From an uncultured bacterium (GTDB lineage: Bacteria > Hydrogenedentota > Hydrogenedentia > Hydrogenedentales > CAILVY01), in contig CALEDJ010000011.1 of assembly GCA_937951485.1 (NCBI GenBank), positions 1 through 64,000 on the forward strand: a stretch of 64,000 nucleotides of DNA, given 5' to 3'. This document shows, in pieces, positions 1-9,300 of this stretch (the first letter of the stretch is position 1; each line of letters begins with the position of its first letter). The notes under the pieces were generated by a model. That model saw only the letters and a list, made by a program, of their open reading frames with translations. It was not told where the DNA came from and did no database searches. Both the position numbers and the translations under genes were made by a program.

Positions 1-270
1 GTATATGGCGAAACCTGAGGCATGTTTGTGCTCCCTCTCCCCGTGGGAGAGGGTGTATATGGCGAAACCTGAGGCATGTTTGTGCTCCCTCTCCCCGTGG
101 GAGAGGGTGTATATGGCGAAACCTGCGGCATGTTTGTGCTCCCTCTCCCTCCGGGAGAGGGTGTATATGGCGAAACCTGAGGCATGTTTGTGCTCCCTCT
201 CCCCGTGGGAGAGGGTGTATATGGCGAAACCTGAGGCATGTTTGTGCTCCCTCTCCCTACGGGAGAGGGG
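1..270. repeat. Five tandem 54-bp repeats (array runs off left edge)
   Basis: Five near-identical 54-bp units start at 1, 55, 109, 163 and 217. Each ends in a self-complementary CCCTCTCCC..GGGAGAGGG hairpin. Differences are confined to a few bases, mainly in the hairpin loop (cgtg, tccg, tacg). The core of the unit, read on the minus strand, carries CATGCC..AGGTTTC.CCATA.ACAC and is the same family as the copies at 47752-48140. The array is open in frame and encodes an 18-residue repeat, but the hairpin-based design and the missing ribosome binding site argue that it is non-coding. The left edge is not visible. Confidence 0.9.
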
Positions 271-339
271 TGGGGTGAGGGGAAAGGGTATCATAATAGA
301 AGGCTTTTCCCGGCAATCAGAATATTTTGGACAGCACTG
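261..339 (+). repeat. Conserved tail module of the repeat cluster
   Basis: After the last 54-bp unit comes GGGAGAGGGGTGGGGTGAGG, then a moderately conserved A/T-richer stretch, then CAGAATATTTTGGACAGC and ACTG. The same ordered module, with a few changes, follows the second repeat cluster at 48120-48198. Two distant clusters ending in the same 80-bp tail suggest that the tail is part of the repeat element rather than of the neighbouring genes. Confidence 0.75.
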
Positions 340-498
340 AAAAATCCTTGATATTTCCTGCTCTTGAACGCAAAAATCGTCCATTGTGCAAATGCCTCAT
401 CGGCTGTTCATTTGCACCCGTGCCGGGACTGGGAGTACACTCTGCCCCATCCAGGAAATCATGAAATGACAGGCCGTTGCGCCCTGCTGGGAATTTGA

Positions 499-3400
499 AT
501 GATGACGCCAAGATGCCACCAATCCTTGAACGGCGAATGGACGCTGATATTGGACCCCGCCGATGTCGGCGTGAAGGAGGGGTGGTTCGCCGCGCCTTCG
601 GGCGCGGAGGCCCTGCGGGTGCGCGTGCCCAGCGTGTGGGACCGCTGGGTCCCCGATTATGACGGCGTCGGCTGGTATTTCCACGAGTTCAGCATAGATT
701 CCGCCTGGTTGCAGCATCATGTGGACCTTTGTTTTGAGGCGGTGGATTACTACGCCGAGGTGTGGCTGAACGGCGTGCGCCTTGGCGACCACGAGGGCGG
801 TTATACGCCCTTCGCTTTCTTTGTCACCCCCCATCTGCGCCCGGAAAAGAACCTGCTGGCCGTACGTGTGATTGATCCCCACGGTCCGGAGGGATTCGGC
901 GATTTCCGCCCCAAGGAAATTCCCATGGCCAAGGAGGGCGGCTACTGGTCCTTTGCCGGCATCTGGGGCGATGTCTCCCTCGAATGCAAGCCGCGCACGC
1001 ACATCGAGGATATCTTCATTCTTCCGGATATCCGACGCAAGCGCATCACCGTGCAGACGACCGCATCGCAGGGGGGCATGTTGCGACTGCGTATTGACGG
1101 CACGCCGTTTGCCGCCGAGGGAACGCCCGGCGCGTTGTCGCTGGATTTCCCGGACTTTGAACTGTGGTCGCCCGCCAATCCGAAACGCTACACCCTGATT
1201 GCCGAATTGCATGCGGACGACGGACTCGTGGACAGCGTTTCCGTGCGCTTCGGGATGCGCGAATTCACGGTGAAGGACCGTCGTTTCTGTCTCAACAACC
1301 GCCCGATATTCATCAAAGCCGCGTTGTTCCAGCCGGACTATCCCCGGACGCTGGCCGCGCCGGAATCGATCGAGATGGCGCGCCGCGAAATTGAACTGGC
1401 GAAGGAGGCGGGGTTCAACATGCTGCGGTTGCACATAAAGACGGCGCCGCGCATCACGCTGGACCTCGCCGACGAGTTGGGCATGCTGATCTACGCAGAG
1501 CCGCCCATCGGCTGGATTAAAGACTCCGAATTCATGAAGGCGCGCTGCGAAAACGAGGTGCGCGAAATGATCCTCCGCGATCGCAATCATCCATCCGTGG
1601 TGATTTGGGGCATGCTGAATGAGACCGGGAACGCGGGCTATGTCACCGGGGGCGGCGCGCAACTGATCAAAGAAGACCTCGCCCGGCTGGCGCGTTCACT
1701 TGATCCCACACGGGTCATCATTGATGACAGCGGCGGCGTCAATGCCTCGCGTGAACCGTCGCGCATGATGCGCCCCTATCGCGGGGAATTGGAACCATAT
1801 GATGATTTGCACATCTACCAGCGCGCGCCGGTGGATTACGACATTGAAAGTTATTACCGGCGCAACGGCGACCCCGACAGACTTTATTTCCTTTCCGAAT
1901 TCGGCTTTGGCGGCCCGGAAGACCTGGACGATGTCATCGCGGAGTATGGCGATGAAAAAAACCTGTTGAAAGACGCGCGTTTTCTCGCCGCGATGCGCGA
2001 CGCCGGAAAACAGGGATTCCTGGAACGCGGCCTCGATCGCATCTTCGGCGATTTCGCCGGTTTTCTCTCCGCCGCGCGTGAATTGCAGTGCGACGCTGCG
2101 CGCTTTCAGATAGACGCCATCCGGGCCAACCCCAAAGCGGCGGGCTATTGCTACACACAACTGAGCGATGCGGGCCATGAATTCTGCGCAGGCGTACTCG
2201 ACAGGTGGCGCCGGCCCAAACCTGTGTTCGAGGTGATGAAGCGGGTGCAAAGCCCTCTGCGCCCGATCATTCAAATCATGCAGACCAACCTGACGCCCCG
2301 ACAGGAAGTTCCTGTTACCATCCTTCTTGCCAATGAAGTGCGCCTGGAAGGTCGGGCTGTGCTCTCGCTTCAGGTGGTTGGACCAACCAACCAGGTGTTG
2401 TGGAAAAAACGGCGCGAAGTCAAAGTCCCGCGCCATGGCAAGGAACTGTGGTCCGGCGCGGTGGGGGCATCTGGTTCGGCCGGCACACACCATTTCGTGG
2501 TGCGGCTGATCCAGGGCGCGCAGGTGATTGCGGAGAGCACGACGGAATTATATGTGTTTGAACCGGTTGCGCCCACGGATGTAGGCATAAACGTGTTGGA
2601 CCCGAAAAATGAGTGGCAGCCCCGTTGTCATCGCTTCGCCAAAGCCGAAAGCATTCTCGCGCCGATTCATGTGATCCCCCCGCTTGCCAATACCATCCGC
2701 GCCTACCCTGACAACGAACTGATGCAGATACTCGCCCAGGTCAAGGGGGGCGCGGTGGCGCTGTTCTTCAGTCCGCCCGACGATTGGAACGATCTGGCCG
2801 ACCAGATTGACCCATCCCTGCGCGCCACGCCCAAAGATGCCGTGGGGGGCTTTCTTCCGGCCTGCCATTACGTCAAGATGCATCCGGTCTTTGACGCCCT
2901 GCCCACACGCTGTCTGATGCGGCAGCCCTATAAAAACATTGCCCCGGCCAAGACCTTTATCGAAACCGGCGATGAGGACATCTGCGGCACATTCGACACC
3001 ACGCCCATCGCAGCCGGTCACTACATGACGGGAGAGACGCGATGGTGGGGCAGCGATATTCTGGTGCGGCGTCATGGTGCGGGCCGCATCGTGATGACCC
3101 ATCTGCGCGTATTGGAGCATCTTGGCCAGGACCCGGCGGCAGACCGGCTGTTTGTGAATCTGCTGAATCACTTTGGACGGCGTTCCATGCCCGGCGGCGC
3201 GCCGCTTGCCCCCCATCAAAGGGCTGTGGAGTGGTTGCGCGCCGAACGCACCCAGCGCACCCGCCGCTGGATGGTGATCGGCGAGTTTCCGAATTGGGGT
3301 GGAAAAGGACACTCGACGGCATATCCTCCGGAACAAACCATTGATTTCAGCGCGGTTTATCCCGGTTGGTACAAGGCCATCGGATGGAAGCAATGGTTCA

Positions 3401-3768
3401 CGCGCGCGGAAGACAATCACAAATTGGATTTGCAGGATGCCTTCTCGCCGGTCTTCGAGTATTATCCCCGTTTCGACCATGCCACCGCGTATGCGTATGC
3501 GGAATTCACCTGCGATCGGCGACAGGGAGCGCTCATGAAAATCGGGGCGCAGAACGCCATGAAGGTCTGGCTGAACGGATCACTGGTGCATGAAAGCGAC
3601 TGCCAGGTTCCCCACGATCGGTTCGGCGCGGAAAACGCCCCCTGTTATATCAAACAGGGCCGCAACACCGTGCTCGTGAAATGTTCCAAGATTCCCGGGC
3701 CGTTCCGGTTTTCCATTGATTTCGAGGCGATCGGCAAGGACCCGCTGCAAATTGTCTGGTGGAAATAG
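499..3768 (+). CDS. Glycoside hydrolase family 2 protein (beta-galactosidase/beta-glucuronidase-like)
   Basis: A 1089-residue protein with the GH2 order: an N-terminal jelly-roll sugar-binding domain (about 1-170, with WYFHEF and VWLNGVRLG), an Ig-like linker domain, and a TIM barrel from about residue 270. The acid/base Glu sits in WGMLNETGN (E375) and the probable nucleophile in FLSEFGFGG (E467). The last 180 residues look like an extra beta-sandwich carbohydrate-binding domain (KVWLNGSLVHES, then NTVLVK near the end). It has no signal peptide, so a cytoplasmic role on imported oligosaccharides is likely. Two ATGs in a row make the start 499 or 502. It converges with the HDOD gene, 17 bp away. 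Exact substrate cannot be told. Confidence 0.88.
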   Translation: MMTPRCHQSLNGEWTLILDPADVGVKEGWFAAPSGAEALRVRVPSVWDRWVPDYDGVGWYFHEFSIDSAWLQHHVDLCFEAVDYYAEVWLNGVRLGDHEGGYTPFAFFVTPHLRPEKNLLAVRVIDPHGPEGFGDFRPKEIPMAKEGGYWSFAGIWGDVSLECKPRTHIEDIFILPDIRRKRITVQTTASQGGMLRLRIDGTPFAAEGTPGALSLDFPDFELWSPANPKRYTLIAELHADDGLVDSVSVRFGMREFTVKDRRFCLNNRPIFIKAALFQPDYPRTLAAPESIEMARREIELAKEAGFNMLRLHIKTAPRITLDLADELGMLIYAEPPIGWIKDSEFMKARCENEVREMILRDRNHPSVVIWGMLNETGNAGYVTGGGAQLIKEDLARLARSLDPTRVIIDDSGGVNASREPSRMMRPYRGELEPYDDLHIYQRAPVDYDIESYYRRNGDPDRLYFLSEFGFGGPEDLDDVIAEYGDEKNLLKDARFLAAMRDAGKQGFLERGLDRIFGDFAGFLSAARELQCDAARFQIDAIRANPKAAGYCYTQLSDAGHEFCAGVLDRWRRPKPVFEVMKRVQSPLRPIIQIMQTNLTPRQEVPVTILLANEVRLEGRAVLSLQVVGPTNQVLWKKRREVKVPRHGKELWSGAVGASGSAGTHHFVVRLIQGAQVIAESTTELYVFEPVAPTDVGINVLDPKNEWQPRCHRFAKAESILAPIHVIPPLANTIRAYPDNELMQILAQVKGGAVALFFSPPDDWNDLADQIDPSLRATPKDAVGGFLPACHYVKMHPVFDALPTRCLMRQPYKNIAPAKTFIETGDEDICGTFDTTPIAAGHYMTGETRWWGSDILVRRHGAGRIVMTHLRVLEHLGQDPAADRLFVNLLNHFGRRSMPGGAPLAPHQRAVEWLRAERTQRTRRWMVIGEFPNWGGKGHSTAYPPEQTIDFSAVYPGWYKAIGWKQWFTRAEDNHKLDLQDAFSPVFEYYPRFDHATAYAYAEFTCDRRQGALMKIGAQNAMKVWLNGSLVHESDCQVPHDRFGAENAPCYIKQGRNTVLVKCSKIPGPFRFSIDFEAIGKDPLQIVWWK

Positions 3769-3785
3769 GCCGCCCTGGTCGGAAA

Positions 3786-4673
3786 TTATCGCAGTGGCGT
3801 CTCTGATCCTCCGCCGCTTTTCTCCGCCTTTTCTCTATGCTTCTCCTGCATGGCCTGGAACTCGCCGAGCAGGGTTGCCGTAACCTTTTCGACCACCTGC
3901 GGCTTCAATTGGAGGTGTTCCGCCACCGTTGGACTGATCTGGTAATTCAACCCTTCGACCCCCAGACCCAGCCCGCACGCGAGGCAGATGGCGTCGGACG
4001 CGTGCACCAAATCGGGAACCAATGGATCGCCGGGGCTTTTGTCGGGATCATGGTGCCAACGCACTGCTGTGATAATGTTCTCCGGAAGTTGCCAATACTC
4101 CAAAAGCGCCGCGCCGGCTTCCGCATGGTCTATGCCGAGGACCCGTTGTTCCGCCACCTCGAAAGACACTTTCTGCTTGAAGGCCAGCCGCATGAGCGGT
4201 TCGCTGTCAATCTCCACAAAAGTGCCCAGCACGATCTTGCCGATATCGTGGAGCAGGCCGGCGGTAAAGGCGAAATGCGGCGCCTGGATTTTCAGTTCCC
4301 TCGTCAACTGCTCCGTCCCGATGGCTACGGCCATGAGGTGATCGACAAGGCGGCCCGTGGGCATGCCATAGCCTTGCAGGGGCTTGCGCGCCAGGGGGAA
4401 GACCGCCGACGCCAGGATGAGTTGCTGAATGCGCCATGTGCCGAACAACACCCCCGCTTCCCGCAAGGAACTGATTTGACGCGGTCCCGCGAAGTAGGCG
4501 GAATTCGCCAGGCGCAGCATGTCGGAAGTGAGCGTGGGGTCGAGTTCGACGGCCCGCATGATTTCCGCCATGCTGCTGTTGGGGTCTTGAATCAGGCGGA
4601 GCGCCTTCACCGCCGACACCGGAAGGGCGGGCACTTCGGATATGCTTTTCAGTATGGCTTCTCTCGGCGTCAT
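3786..4673 (-). CDS. HDOD domain protein
   Basis: A 295-residue protein made almost wholly of one HDOD domain, a regulatory relative of HD phosphohydrolases used in signalling. The N-terminus (VPALPVSAVKALRLIQDP) and the stretch LRLANSAYFAG are typical. The HD-like site GLLHDIGK (H142, D143) is kept, whereas many HDOD proteins lose it, so catalysis is possible but not shown. There is no receiver or GGDEF partner domain. The start is supported by AAAGGAA five bases upstream of the ATG. Its nearest same-strand neighbour is cheD, separated by a MITE. A role in chemotaxis or cell-cycle signalling is inference from the family. Confidence 0.88.
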   Translation of the reverse strand: MTPREAILKSISEVPALPVSAVKALRLIQDPNSSMAEIMRAVELDPTLTSDMLRLANSAYFAGPRQISSLREAGVLFGTWRIQQLILASAVFPLARKPLQGYGMPTGRLVDHLMAVAIGTEQLTRELKIQAPHFAFTAGLLHDIGKIVLGTFVEIDSEPLMRLAFKQKVSFEVAEQRVLGIDHAEAGAALLEYWQLPENIITAVRWHHDPDKSPGDPLVPDLVHASDAICLACGLGLGVEGLNYQISPTVAEHLQLKPQVVEKVTATLLGEFQAMQEKHREKAEKSGGGSETPLR

Positions 4674-4702
4674 GTCTATTCCTTTCTTGACAATTCTATC
4701 AC

Positions 4703-4873
4703 AAGCCCGTGTAACCGTTCACGGGGTCCAGAATGCGAAAACACTCGGAAAACCGCACTTTTCGGATCACAAGTCGTCGCATTTTGCCGCATTTTCGCGC
4801 CGTTCTCCCGCTGCAATTGCGAAAAACCTCGTGCTTTTTGGGGGTTCAACCCCGTGAACGGTTACAAGCCCGT
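4703..4873. mobile_element. MITE of IS66 type with terminal inverted repeats and 8-bp target duplication
   Basis: A 155-bp element at 4711-4865 is bounded by a perfect 17-bp inverted repeat, GTAACCGTTCACGGGGT at 4711-4727 and its complement at 4849-4865. It is flanked by a perfect 8-bp direct repeat, AAGCCCGT, at 4703-4710 and 4866-4873. The inside has no open reading frame of note. IS66-family elements are known to start with GTAA and to make 8-bp duplications, so this looks like a non-autonomous IS66 relative. It fills most of the spacer between the HDOD gene and cheD. No transposase that could mobilise it is in the window. Confidence 0.85.
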
Positions 4874-4925
4874 TGACTCACGAACAGGCGGCCGGCGCAA
4901 CGCCGCGCCGTGTCCGGAACGGCCG

Positions 4926-5405
4926 TTATTCCAACCTGTAATTTCCATGACATGTTCTGATCATGGTTGCACCCGTATCCAGGAGCAGCGACATGGTTCT
5001 GGCTATCGTGCCGCCCACATCTTCCGCCGCGATGGGAATGCCGTGTTCTTGCAGGATGCTTCTCAACGCGGCCAGATTGCGTTCGCCGGTGCAGAACAGT
5101 TTTGCGGCTTCGAGCAGACTGGCGGCGCCGGCCGCCTTGGCAATCAGCCGCGCCTTCTCTGCGCCCATGCCCAGCATTTCCTGAATCAACAGGGGGACGC
5201 CCGTATCCACGAACATGCAGGGGTGCTGTCCGGCGCGGTCCGGATCAATCTCTGAAAGCGGAAGCATGCAGTGAACAAGCCCTCCGATGCGCGGTTCGGG
5301 GTCATACAATGAAAGTCCGATGCACGAACCCAGAGAATGCGTAATGATGACATCCTCCGGGTTGTCGGAGACTTTCATCTCCAGTATGCCGATCGTATGC
5401 AGCAC
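4926..5405 (-). CDS. cheD: Chemoreceptor glutamine deamidase CheD
   Basis: A 159-residue CheD. The family's catalytic Cys and His are in HSLGSCIGLSLYD (C28) and GGLVHCMLP (H45). CheD deamidates glutamines in chemoreceptors and, in Bacillus and Thermotoga, works with CheC. I chose the GTG at 5405 because GGAAAGGA lies six bases upstream and the conserved N-terminus (LHTIGILEMKVS) begins there; an ATG at 5477 would overlap the upstream gene. No receptor, CheA, CheB, CheC or CheR gene is in the window. The upstream same-strand gene ends 46 bp before. Confidence 0.9.
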   Translation of the reverse strand: MLHTIGILEMKVSDNPEDVIITHSLGSCIGLSLYDPEPRIGGLVHCMLPLSEIDPDRAGQHPCMFVDTGVPLLIQEMLGMGAEKARLIAKAAGAASLLEAAKLFCTGERNLAALRSILQEHGIPIAAEDVGGTIARTMSLLLDTGATMIRTCHGNYRLE

Positions 5406-5451
5406 AAGGCATCCTTTCCAATTTCGGCTGCACCCGGGATCGCCGGTTCCG

Positions 5452-8400
5452 CTACATCGCGCTGTCCACCCGCACAAGAATACTGTTTTCCACGCCTGTA
5501 ATCACATCCCGCGCGCGAAGTTGGTAGCGGCCGGGGACTTCGTTGATCGCCAGCGGCATGTAGGCGGCCCCATCGCCGGTTTCACATGCGGTATTGCGCG
5601 AATAGTGCGGCAGCGGCGCGCCGTCGGCGTCCAGCAATTCCAGTCGGACCAGATGCCGGCCCGGCAGCGTGCCGTCCGTGCGAATGCTGAACGCCACGTT
5701 GAGGCGTCTGCCCGCGACCGCGCGTTCCGGGGCGACAATGTTTATTTCCCTGACCACGTAGGGCAACACAGAAAAGACTGCGATGTCGCCCGGGCGCAGG
5801 CGCACCGTGTTTCTTGCGGGACGCTTGAGAAGCGTCCCTTGGATCATGTCATACACATGGGCGTGCTTGGGGAACGGCAACGACCATTTAATTGCCCGAT
5901 CTTCCAAGGCGGGGTCGGCCAATAACGCCAGAATTTCCGCGTCCCCATACCGAAAACGCGCCACGTGACCGGGAAAAGGCGTCGTCGCATAGGGCGCCAA
6001 TGCAGTGCGGCAGCCCGCCTGGGTCAGCAGTTCCCGCAAGGCGCGAAGCCAATCGTCTTCTTTGATGGCGCCGGGTCTTGGAGGCGCGACGGTGTGGTTG
6101 AACAGACAGGTGAATCCCTTCGCATGCTCACGAAACAACCACAGCCGCGCCGGCGCATCGCCAAATCCTTCGCCCCGCGAGGTCGCGCCGTTTTCGCGAA
6201 TGCTCGCATCGGTATGAACGCGCGGCAGCGCGCCGGGGAAAAGGTTCAGTTCGTTGTCATCCAACGCCGCGCGGCGCAGCGTCATCGGGCGCGGCGCGCC
6301 GTCCCGCGTGATGCCGAACAATGCATCCAGCGGCGGGTTGCCCCAAGCAATGCCGTGGACATCGCAGCCGGCCGGGGGCATGTCGGCGATAACGCCCCCC
6401 CCCTCCTGTACGAACTGGCGGACAGCGACGGCTTCCGCTTCGTCCATGGCGCGGCTCATGGGCAGCACGAGCACCCGACGCCGGGCAAGCCCCCCGGCAA
6501 CGAGGCGATTGCGGTCAATAAAGTCATAGGAGAATCCAAGCGTGTCGAACCATGCAGCAAAGGCGGCTTCCGCCTCAATCACGCCTGTCCCGAATCGCGG
6601 ATCAACGTCGCTCAAGTGGCGGCTGGGTCGGCTGTCGAGGATGGCGATGTCTGCTTCCGGTCGCTCGGCGTTCAGGATCAGTGCGCCGATGCCCCGCTTC
6701 AGCGGTCGCACCGCTTCCGCCAGCGCAAGCAACCGCGTTTCCGGCTGTCCGTCCGGCGATAACAGGCCATGGAGGACACCGCCGTCGGTGTTGCCGTAGG
6801 GCTGCGCCAGCCACAGGGACGAGAAACGGCGCAGGGCGGTATGCCAGGGCGCCCAGCGGGCCAGGGCTTCGTTGCCCAGGGAAAAGACATCGCCGAACAC
6901 CAGGGCGTTTGCATGGCCGGGGTGTTGATAAGAACGGATTTTTTCGATTGTGGGCGAGGTTTGCATGCCAGGCATAGGCGCGACGGCGACAAAGTCCAGC
7001 GCCGTCAGCAGATCACCCCAGACATAGCCGTGGTATGGGTTGCCGTCCTCCAGCGCGCGAAAACCAACCCGGCCCTGCTGGTCCACGGCGCGCACCTGTT
7101 CCCGCGCGGCGGCATGAAAGCGCGTGAAGACCCCGTCCATATATGCGCGAAAATCCACGTAGGGAGCAAAACGGCCCGCCGTGCGGGCCGTCGCCGCGTC
7201 CAGCGGCCGGGCATCTCCCCAGGACAGTATCGTGGTTCCCCACGCTGCGCTCAATGCGGCGGGTTGCTTGTAGATTTGCCGCAATTCCGCGTGAAAATCC
7301 GCCAGACAGTGCTCGCATTGGCAAATGTTGGCGTTGCCCAGGCCCAGGCTGTTTCCCTCTCCCAGGGAATAGACGCCCGAACCGCCCGCCCAATACGTAA
7401 GCGCCTCTTCCTTGATCAGTGACATGCTCGCTGCGCGATAGGCGGGGTCGTTGAAACAGGGCTGACGGGTTTTGCCCACAGGCGGCGCAGGCAGGGCGAA
7501 GTCGGCGATTTCGGGGATAAAGCGCAAACCCGCCGCCGCCGCATGGACCATGGCCGCCTCGCTGCACGGCGCGACAAGCATGTCCAGAGCATGTTCCCTC
7601 AGCACCTCCATATACGCACGGGCATTGTACTCTTCCGGGGCCGTGATGAGCGCCGCCATGCGGAAATCGAGGTCCCGCAGCGGCAGCCGCACGGTAAACA
7701 GACGCCGCTCGCGATCAGACCCCGCCAGTTCCCATTCCGCGAAACGTCTGGGTGCGCCCTCCACGGCAAAGACCTCTACCTGGAGCACGGGCGCGAGCAA
7801 ATCCGCGAAGTTCAGATGCAGCATCGCCTCGCCGCCCCCGGAGAGTTCCTGCATTGATTCCGCGACCAGACGCCCGCGACCGCGGGCAAGGGGGAGGGGG
7901 TCCATGGCGCGCGCATAAACCGTGCATGTTCGGGATGCGCTGAAAATGGACCGCACCTCCACCTGCAGGTCGAGGATGTCGTTCGGCAGCAGGTAATTCT
8001 TGGAATAAGAGACCGATTGAAGTTCCGGCCATCCCGGAATCTGCACGTGGTCCGTCCGCCAGTCAATTACGCCCCTTCTGCCGGTCAGCCAGACATCCAC
8101 GAGGTAATGGCCCGCACCAATCAGCAAGTCCAGCGAATGGCTGACCGCCCCTTTGGGAACGGCTTCCATGCTCTCATAAGTGAGTTGCGTGTCGGAACCC
8201 GGACGGCGCAGTCGAACGGACAAGGTGCAGCGTTCGCCCAATGGTTCCGAAAAATGCACCATAAAGGGCCGGGTCGGCTGGCGCATGGCCGAGTCGCGCA
8301 TCTGCTGCACATACTCATCGGGGAACCCTGGCGGAATCTCTTCTGTTTCGGGGCCTTTCGGGGCAATGTCCTCGATGGCGGCGATGCACAAGACCGGATC

Positions 8401-9159
8401 GCGGCGCGCCGCCCACCGGACCACTTTGGCCGCCAGGCTGTAGCCGTTCTCCAGATATGCCCCATCCGCGTAAATGGGATTGAAGGGCATCCGCAGCAGC
8501 ATGTGGGTTTGCGGCGGGTCCCCCGGATATGCGATGTGCGCGACGCGTCCCTCGCCGTGCAGGGCCGCGCGCACGGCGCTACGGGTGGGTTCGTCCGGCG
8601 GCGCAATCACATCGAGCGCGCCGTCCGTCGCCGCCGGCGGCGCGTCGGCCCACGTCAAGCCGTCCAGGAATTCCGGCAACAGCCCGGGACTTCCCGGCCG
8701 CAGGTGCGCCAGCACAAGGCCGGTCCCCGAGGCGACGCGTTCGATAATGCGCTGTTGTACGGCGTCGGGCAACGCACCCAAATCACAATTGCCCGCCACA
8801 ATCACATCCAGGGCGCCATCCAGACGTTCCAACGCCCGCGCCTCGAACGCATCGGCGTCAGCCCCGAAAAGCGCATCCGTTTCCATCGGGAACTCCGGCG
8901 TCGGCGCATTCGCGCTCCATAGCGGGACGGTCGCAACCGTCACGTCCAGCCTGCGCGCCAGTTCCGTCGCATCGCGCAGGGTGCAGGCCGGGCCGATGAA
9001 CAGCGCCCGAATCGGCCCGCCCGACAGGGGTTTCCCCCATGCCATGATCGCCGGCGGCGCGTCCCGGCGCGGTTGCCTCGGCACCGACGCGCTGCCGCCC
9101 GCCCCCACGTCGCCCATCAGCAACGCCATCATGACCAGCGCCATGCTCAGTCGCTTCAT
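5452..9159 (-). CDS. Large secreted GH42-like protein (putative glycosidase)
   Basis: A protein of about 1235 residues. The start at 9159 gives a signal peptide (MKRLSMALVMMALLMG) and has GGAG six bases upstream; an earlier in-frame ATG at 9192 would add 11 residues ahead of the signal. Residues about 50-200 resemble a class I glutamine-amidotransferase-like fold. The middle has a GH42-like TIM-barrel signature: a Cys pair in ICQCEHCLADF, followed by AAWGTTILSWGD. Next comes a beta-galactosidase trimerisation-like segment (RRVLVLPMSRAMD), and then C-terminal beta domains. I cannot assign the catalytic glutamates with certainty, so activity is inferred. It is probably exported and acts on polysaccharide. 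Confidence 0.72.
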   Translation of the reverse strand: MKRLSMALVMMALLMGDVGAGGSASVPRQPRRDAPPAIMAWGKPLSGGPIRALFIGPACTLRDATELARRLDVTVATVPLWSANAPTPEFPMETDALFGADADAFEARALERLDGALDVIVAGNCDLGALPDAVQQRIIERVASGTGLVLAHLRPGSPGLLPEFLDGLTWADAPPAATDGALDVIAPPDEPTRSAVRAALHGEGRVAHIAYPGDPPQTHMLLRMPFNPIYADGAYLENGYSLAAKVVRWAARRDPVLCIAAIEDIAPKGPETEEIPPGFPDEYVQQMRDSAMRQPTRPFMVHFSEPLGERCTLSVRLRRPGSDTQLTYESMEAVPKGAVSHSLDLLIGAGHYLVDVWLTGRRGVIDWRTDHVQIPGWPELQSVSYSKNYLLPNDILDLQVEVRSIFSASRTCTVYARAMDPLPLARGRGRLVAESMQELSGGGEAMLHLNFADLLAPVLQVEVFAVEGAPRRFAEWELAGSDRERRLFTVRLPLRDLDFRMAALITAPEEYNARAYMEVLREHALDMLVAPCSEAAMVHAAAAGLRFIPEIADFALPAPPVGKTRQPCFNDPAYRAASMSLIKEEALTYWAGGSGVYSLGEGNSLGLGNANICQCEHCLADFHAELRQIYKQPAALSAAWGTTILSWGDARPLDAATARTAGRFAPYVDFRAYMDGVFTRFHAAAREQVRAVDQQGRVGFRALEDGNPYHGYVWGDLLTALDFVAVAPMPGMQTSPTIEKIRSYQHPGHANALVFGDVFSLGNEALARWAPWHTALRRFSSLWLAQPYGNTDGGVLHGLLSPDGQPETRLLALAEAVRPLKRGIGALILNAERPEADIAILDSRPSRHLSDVDPRFGTGVIEAEAAFAAWFDTLGFSYDFIDRNRLVAGGLARRRVLVLPMSRAMDEAEAVAVRQFVQEGGGVIADMPPAGCDVHGIAWGNPPLDALFGITRDGAPRPMTLRRAALDDNELNLFPGALPRVHTDASIRENGATSRGEGFGDAPARLWLFREHAKGFTCLFNHTVAPPRPGAIKEDDWLRALRELLTQAGCRTALAPYATTPFPGHVARFRYGDAEILALLADPALEDRAIKWSLPFPKHAHVYDMIQGTLLKRPARNTVRLRPGDIAVFSVLPYVVREINIVAPERAVAGRRLNVAFSIRTDGTLPGRHLVRLELLDADGAPLPHYSRNTACETGDGAAYMPLAINEVPGRYQLRARDVITGVENSILVRVDSAM

Positions 9160-9237
9160 CGTCCTCTCCGATTGCTTTGCCACAAAAAGCATAACAGAAA
9201 CCGATGCGGTATTCGGAGCGGCACGGCGTGAAGGAGT

Positions 9238-9297
9238 GCGGAATGCGGAATGCGGAGTGCGGAGTGCGGAATGGGGAATGCGGAATGCGGAGTGAGG
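9238..9297. repeat. Heptanucleotide tandem repeat
   Basis: About eight imperfect copies of a 7-base unit, GGAATGC or GGAGTGC, lie between the 3' end of the MATE gene and the 5' end of the large GH42-like gene. The array stops three bases before the MATE stop codon. It could alter spacing in the promoter region of the gene downstream on the minus strand. Confidence 0.85.
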
Positions 9298-9300
9298 AAT

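Noticed and set aside
5..340. Open frame encoding an 18-residue repeated peptide over the 54-bp array
   Set aside because: It exists only because 54 is a multiple of three; there is no ribosome binding site, and the unit is a hairpin repeat that also occurs in reverse at 47752-48140.
397..1662. 421-residue open frame on the minus strand inside the GH2 gene
   Set aside because: It is the antisense shadow of a GC-rich gene; the composition is Arg/His-rich and no family is recognisable. The same applies to the long minus-strand frames in smc, parAB and serS.
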